DNA of 64,000 bases, taken from JAJTFA01 sp051715425. Its GTDB lineage: Bacteria; Bacteroidota; Bacteroidia; UKL13-3. The DNA is taken from contig JBPXJS010000008.1 in NCBI GenBank assembly GCA_051715425.1, forward strand, positions 611,285 through 675,284, written 5' to 3'. Under the pieces are notes generated by a model. It was not told the DNA's origin. It worked only from the letters and a program-made list of their open reading frames with translations, and did not search any database. Position 1 is the first letter of the stretch; every line of letters begins with the position of its first letter. A program made the position numbers and the translations under genes. This document shows, one piece after another, positions 63,873 through 64,000 of the stretch.

Positions 63873-64000
63873 ATGATATCATATAAGATATTTGCTTTTA
63901 GCTTCTTCAGTCTTATCCTGTTCTGCAATTGTTCAGACCCGAAAGACCCCTGCGAAGAAACGAAGCACTACTACTTTTTTGTTAAACCAGAAGAAAAAGC
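63873..64000 (+). CDS. predicted lipoprotein, tandem copy 2 (cut by right edge)
   Basis: The first 42 codons of a gene running off the right edge. A signal peptide (KIFAFSFFSLILFCN) has a lipobox FCN|C, and CEETKHYYFFVKPEEKA repeats the mature start of copy 1. Over 50 bp (63333-63382 versus 63951-64000) the nucleotides agree at 43 positions, so the copies arose by recent tandem duplication. Whether more copies follow cannot be seen. Confidence 0.68.
   Translation, partial: MISYKIFAFSFFSLILFCNCSDPKDPCEETKHYYFFVKPEEK

Overview
The window is a stretch of a Bacteroidota chromosome of moderate-to-low GC. The evidence is a complete porP-gldKLMN type IX secretion (T9SS) locus, a separate ubiE-porT pair, two large secreted proteins with C-terminal T9SS sorting domains, a SecA with a long internal insertion, a fused two-part 2-oxoacid dehydrogenase E1, and recurrent promoters of the Bacteroidota type (a -7 box TAnnTTTG, sometimes with a TTG about 19 bp upstream). 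The gene mix (hemD next to a DUF4271 protein, a STAS protein next to rnz, tgt next to an LptF/LptG permease) fits a Chitinophagales/Sphingobacteriales/Flavobacteriales-like lineage. The exact genus cannot be read from the sequence.

Layout. 0-10 kb: a PLP enzyme cut by the left edge, fabD, a minus-strand run secA-deoC-SPOR protein-FAH hydrolase, an outer-membrane barrel protein, metF and msrA. 10-17 kb: a redoxin overlapping a lipoprotein with a c-type heme motif and a PHM-like copper monooxygenase core, an SDR, STAS-rnz, a Ppx/GppA phosphatase, and crcB-rsgA-dtd. 17-23 kb: the T9SS core porP-gldK-gldL-gldM-gldN. 23-26.5 kb: Omp85 protein-DUF4271-hemD, an operon whose three start codons are GTG, TTG and TTG. 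26.5-35.5 kb: hemW, engB plus a lipoprotein, then a long plus-strand run ubiE-porT-tgt-LptF/G permease-EamA transporter-T9SS cargo-small lipoprotein.

35.5-51 kb: an operon of a bifunctional-nuclease-family protein, a nucleoside transporter, a polysaccharide deacetylase and a barrel protein; fused E1; two tandem DUF1573 proteins; HU; ald; a 1299-residue beta-helix T9SS cargo; and sucA. 51-58.5 kb: a four-helix membrane protein, comEC, a CocE/NonD hydrolase with an NTF2-like protein, a CDP-alcohol phosphotransferase, a DUF72 protein, an ArsC/YffB-like protein and a GNAT. 58.5-64 kb is looser and looks accessory. It holds unrecognised lipoproteins and membrane proteins, VOC and DUF1801 proteins, two adjacent short tandem repeats, a decayed ORF fragment, a 45-residue membrane peptide gene too short for routine calling, and a tandem pair of related lipoproteins, the second cut by the right edge.

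No rRNA, tRNA, CRISPR array, transposase, phage gene or integrase was recognised. The most unusual items are the redoxin/heme/copper gene pair, an EF-hand-like loop inside GldM, a Tgt lacking all four zinc ligands, the non-ATG operon, and the repeat-flanked paralogous lipoproteins at the right end.
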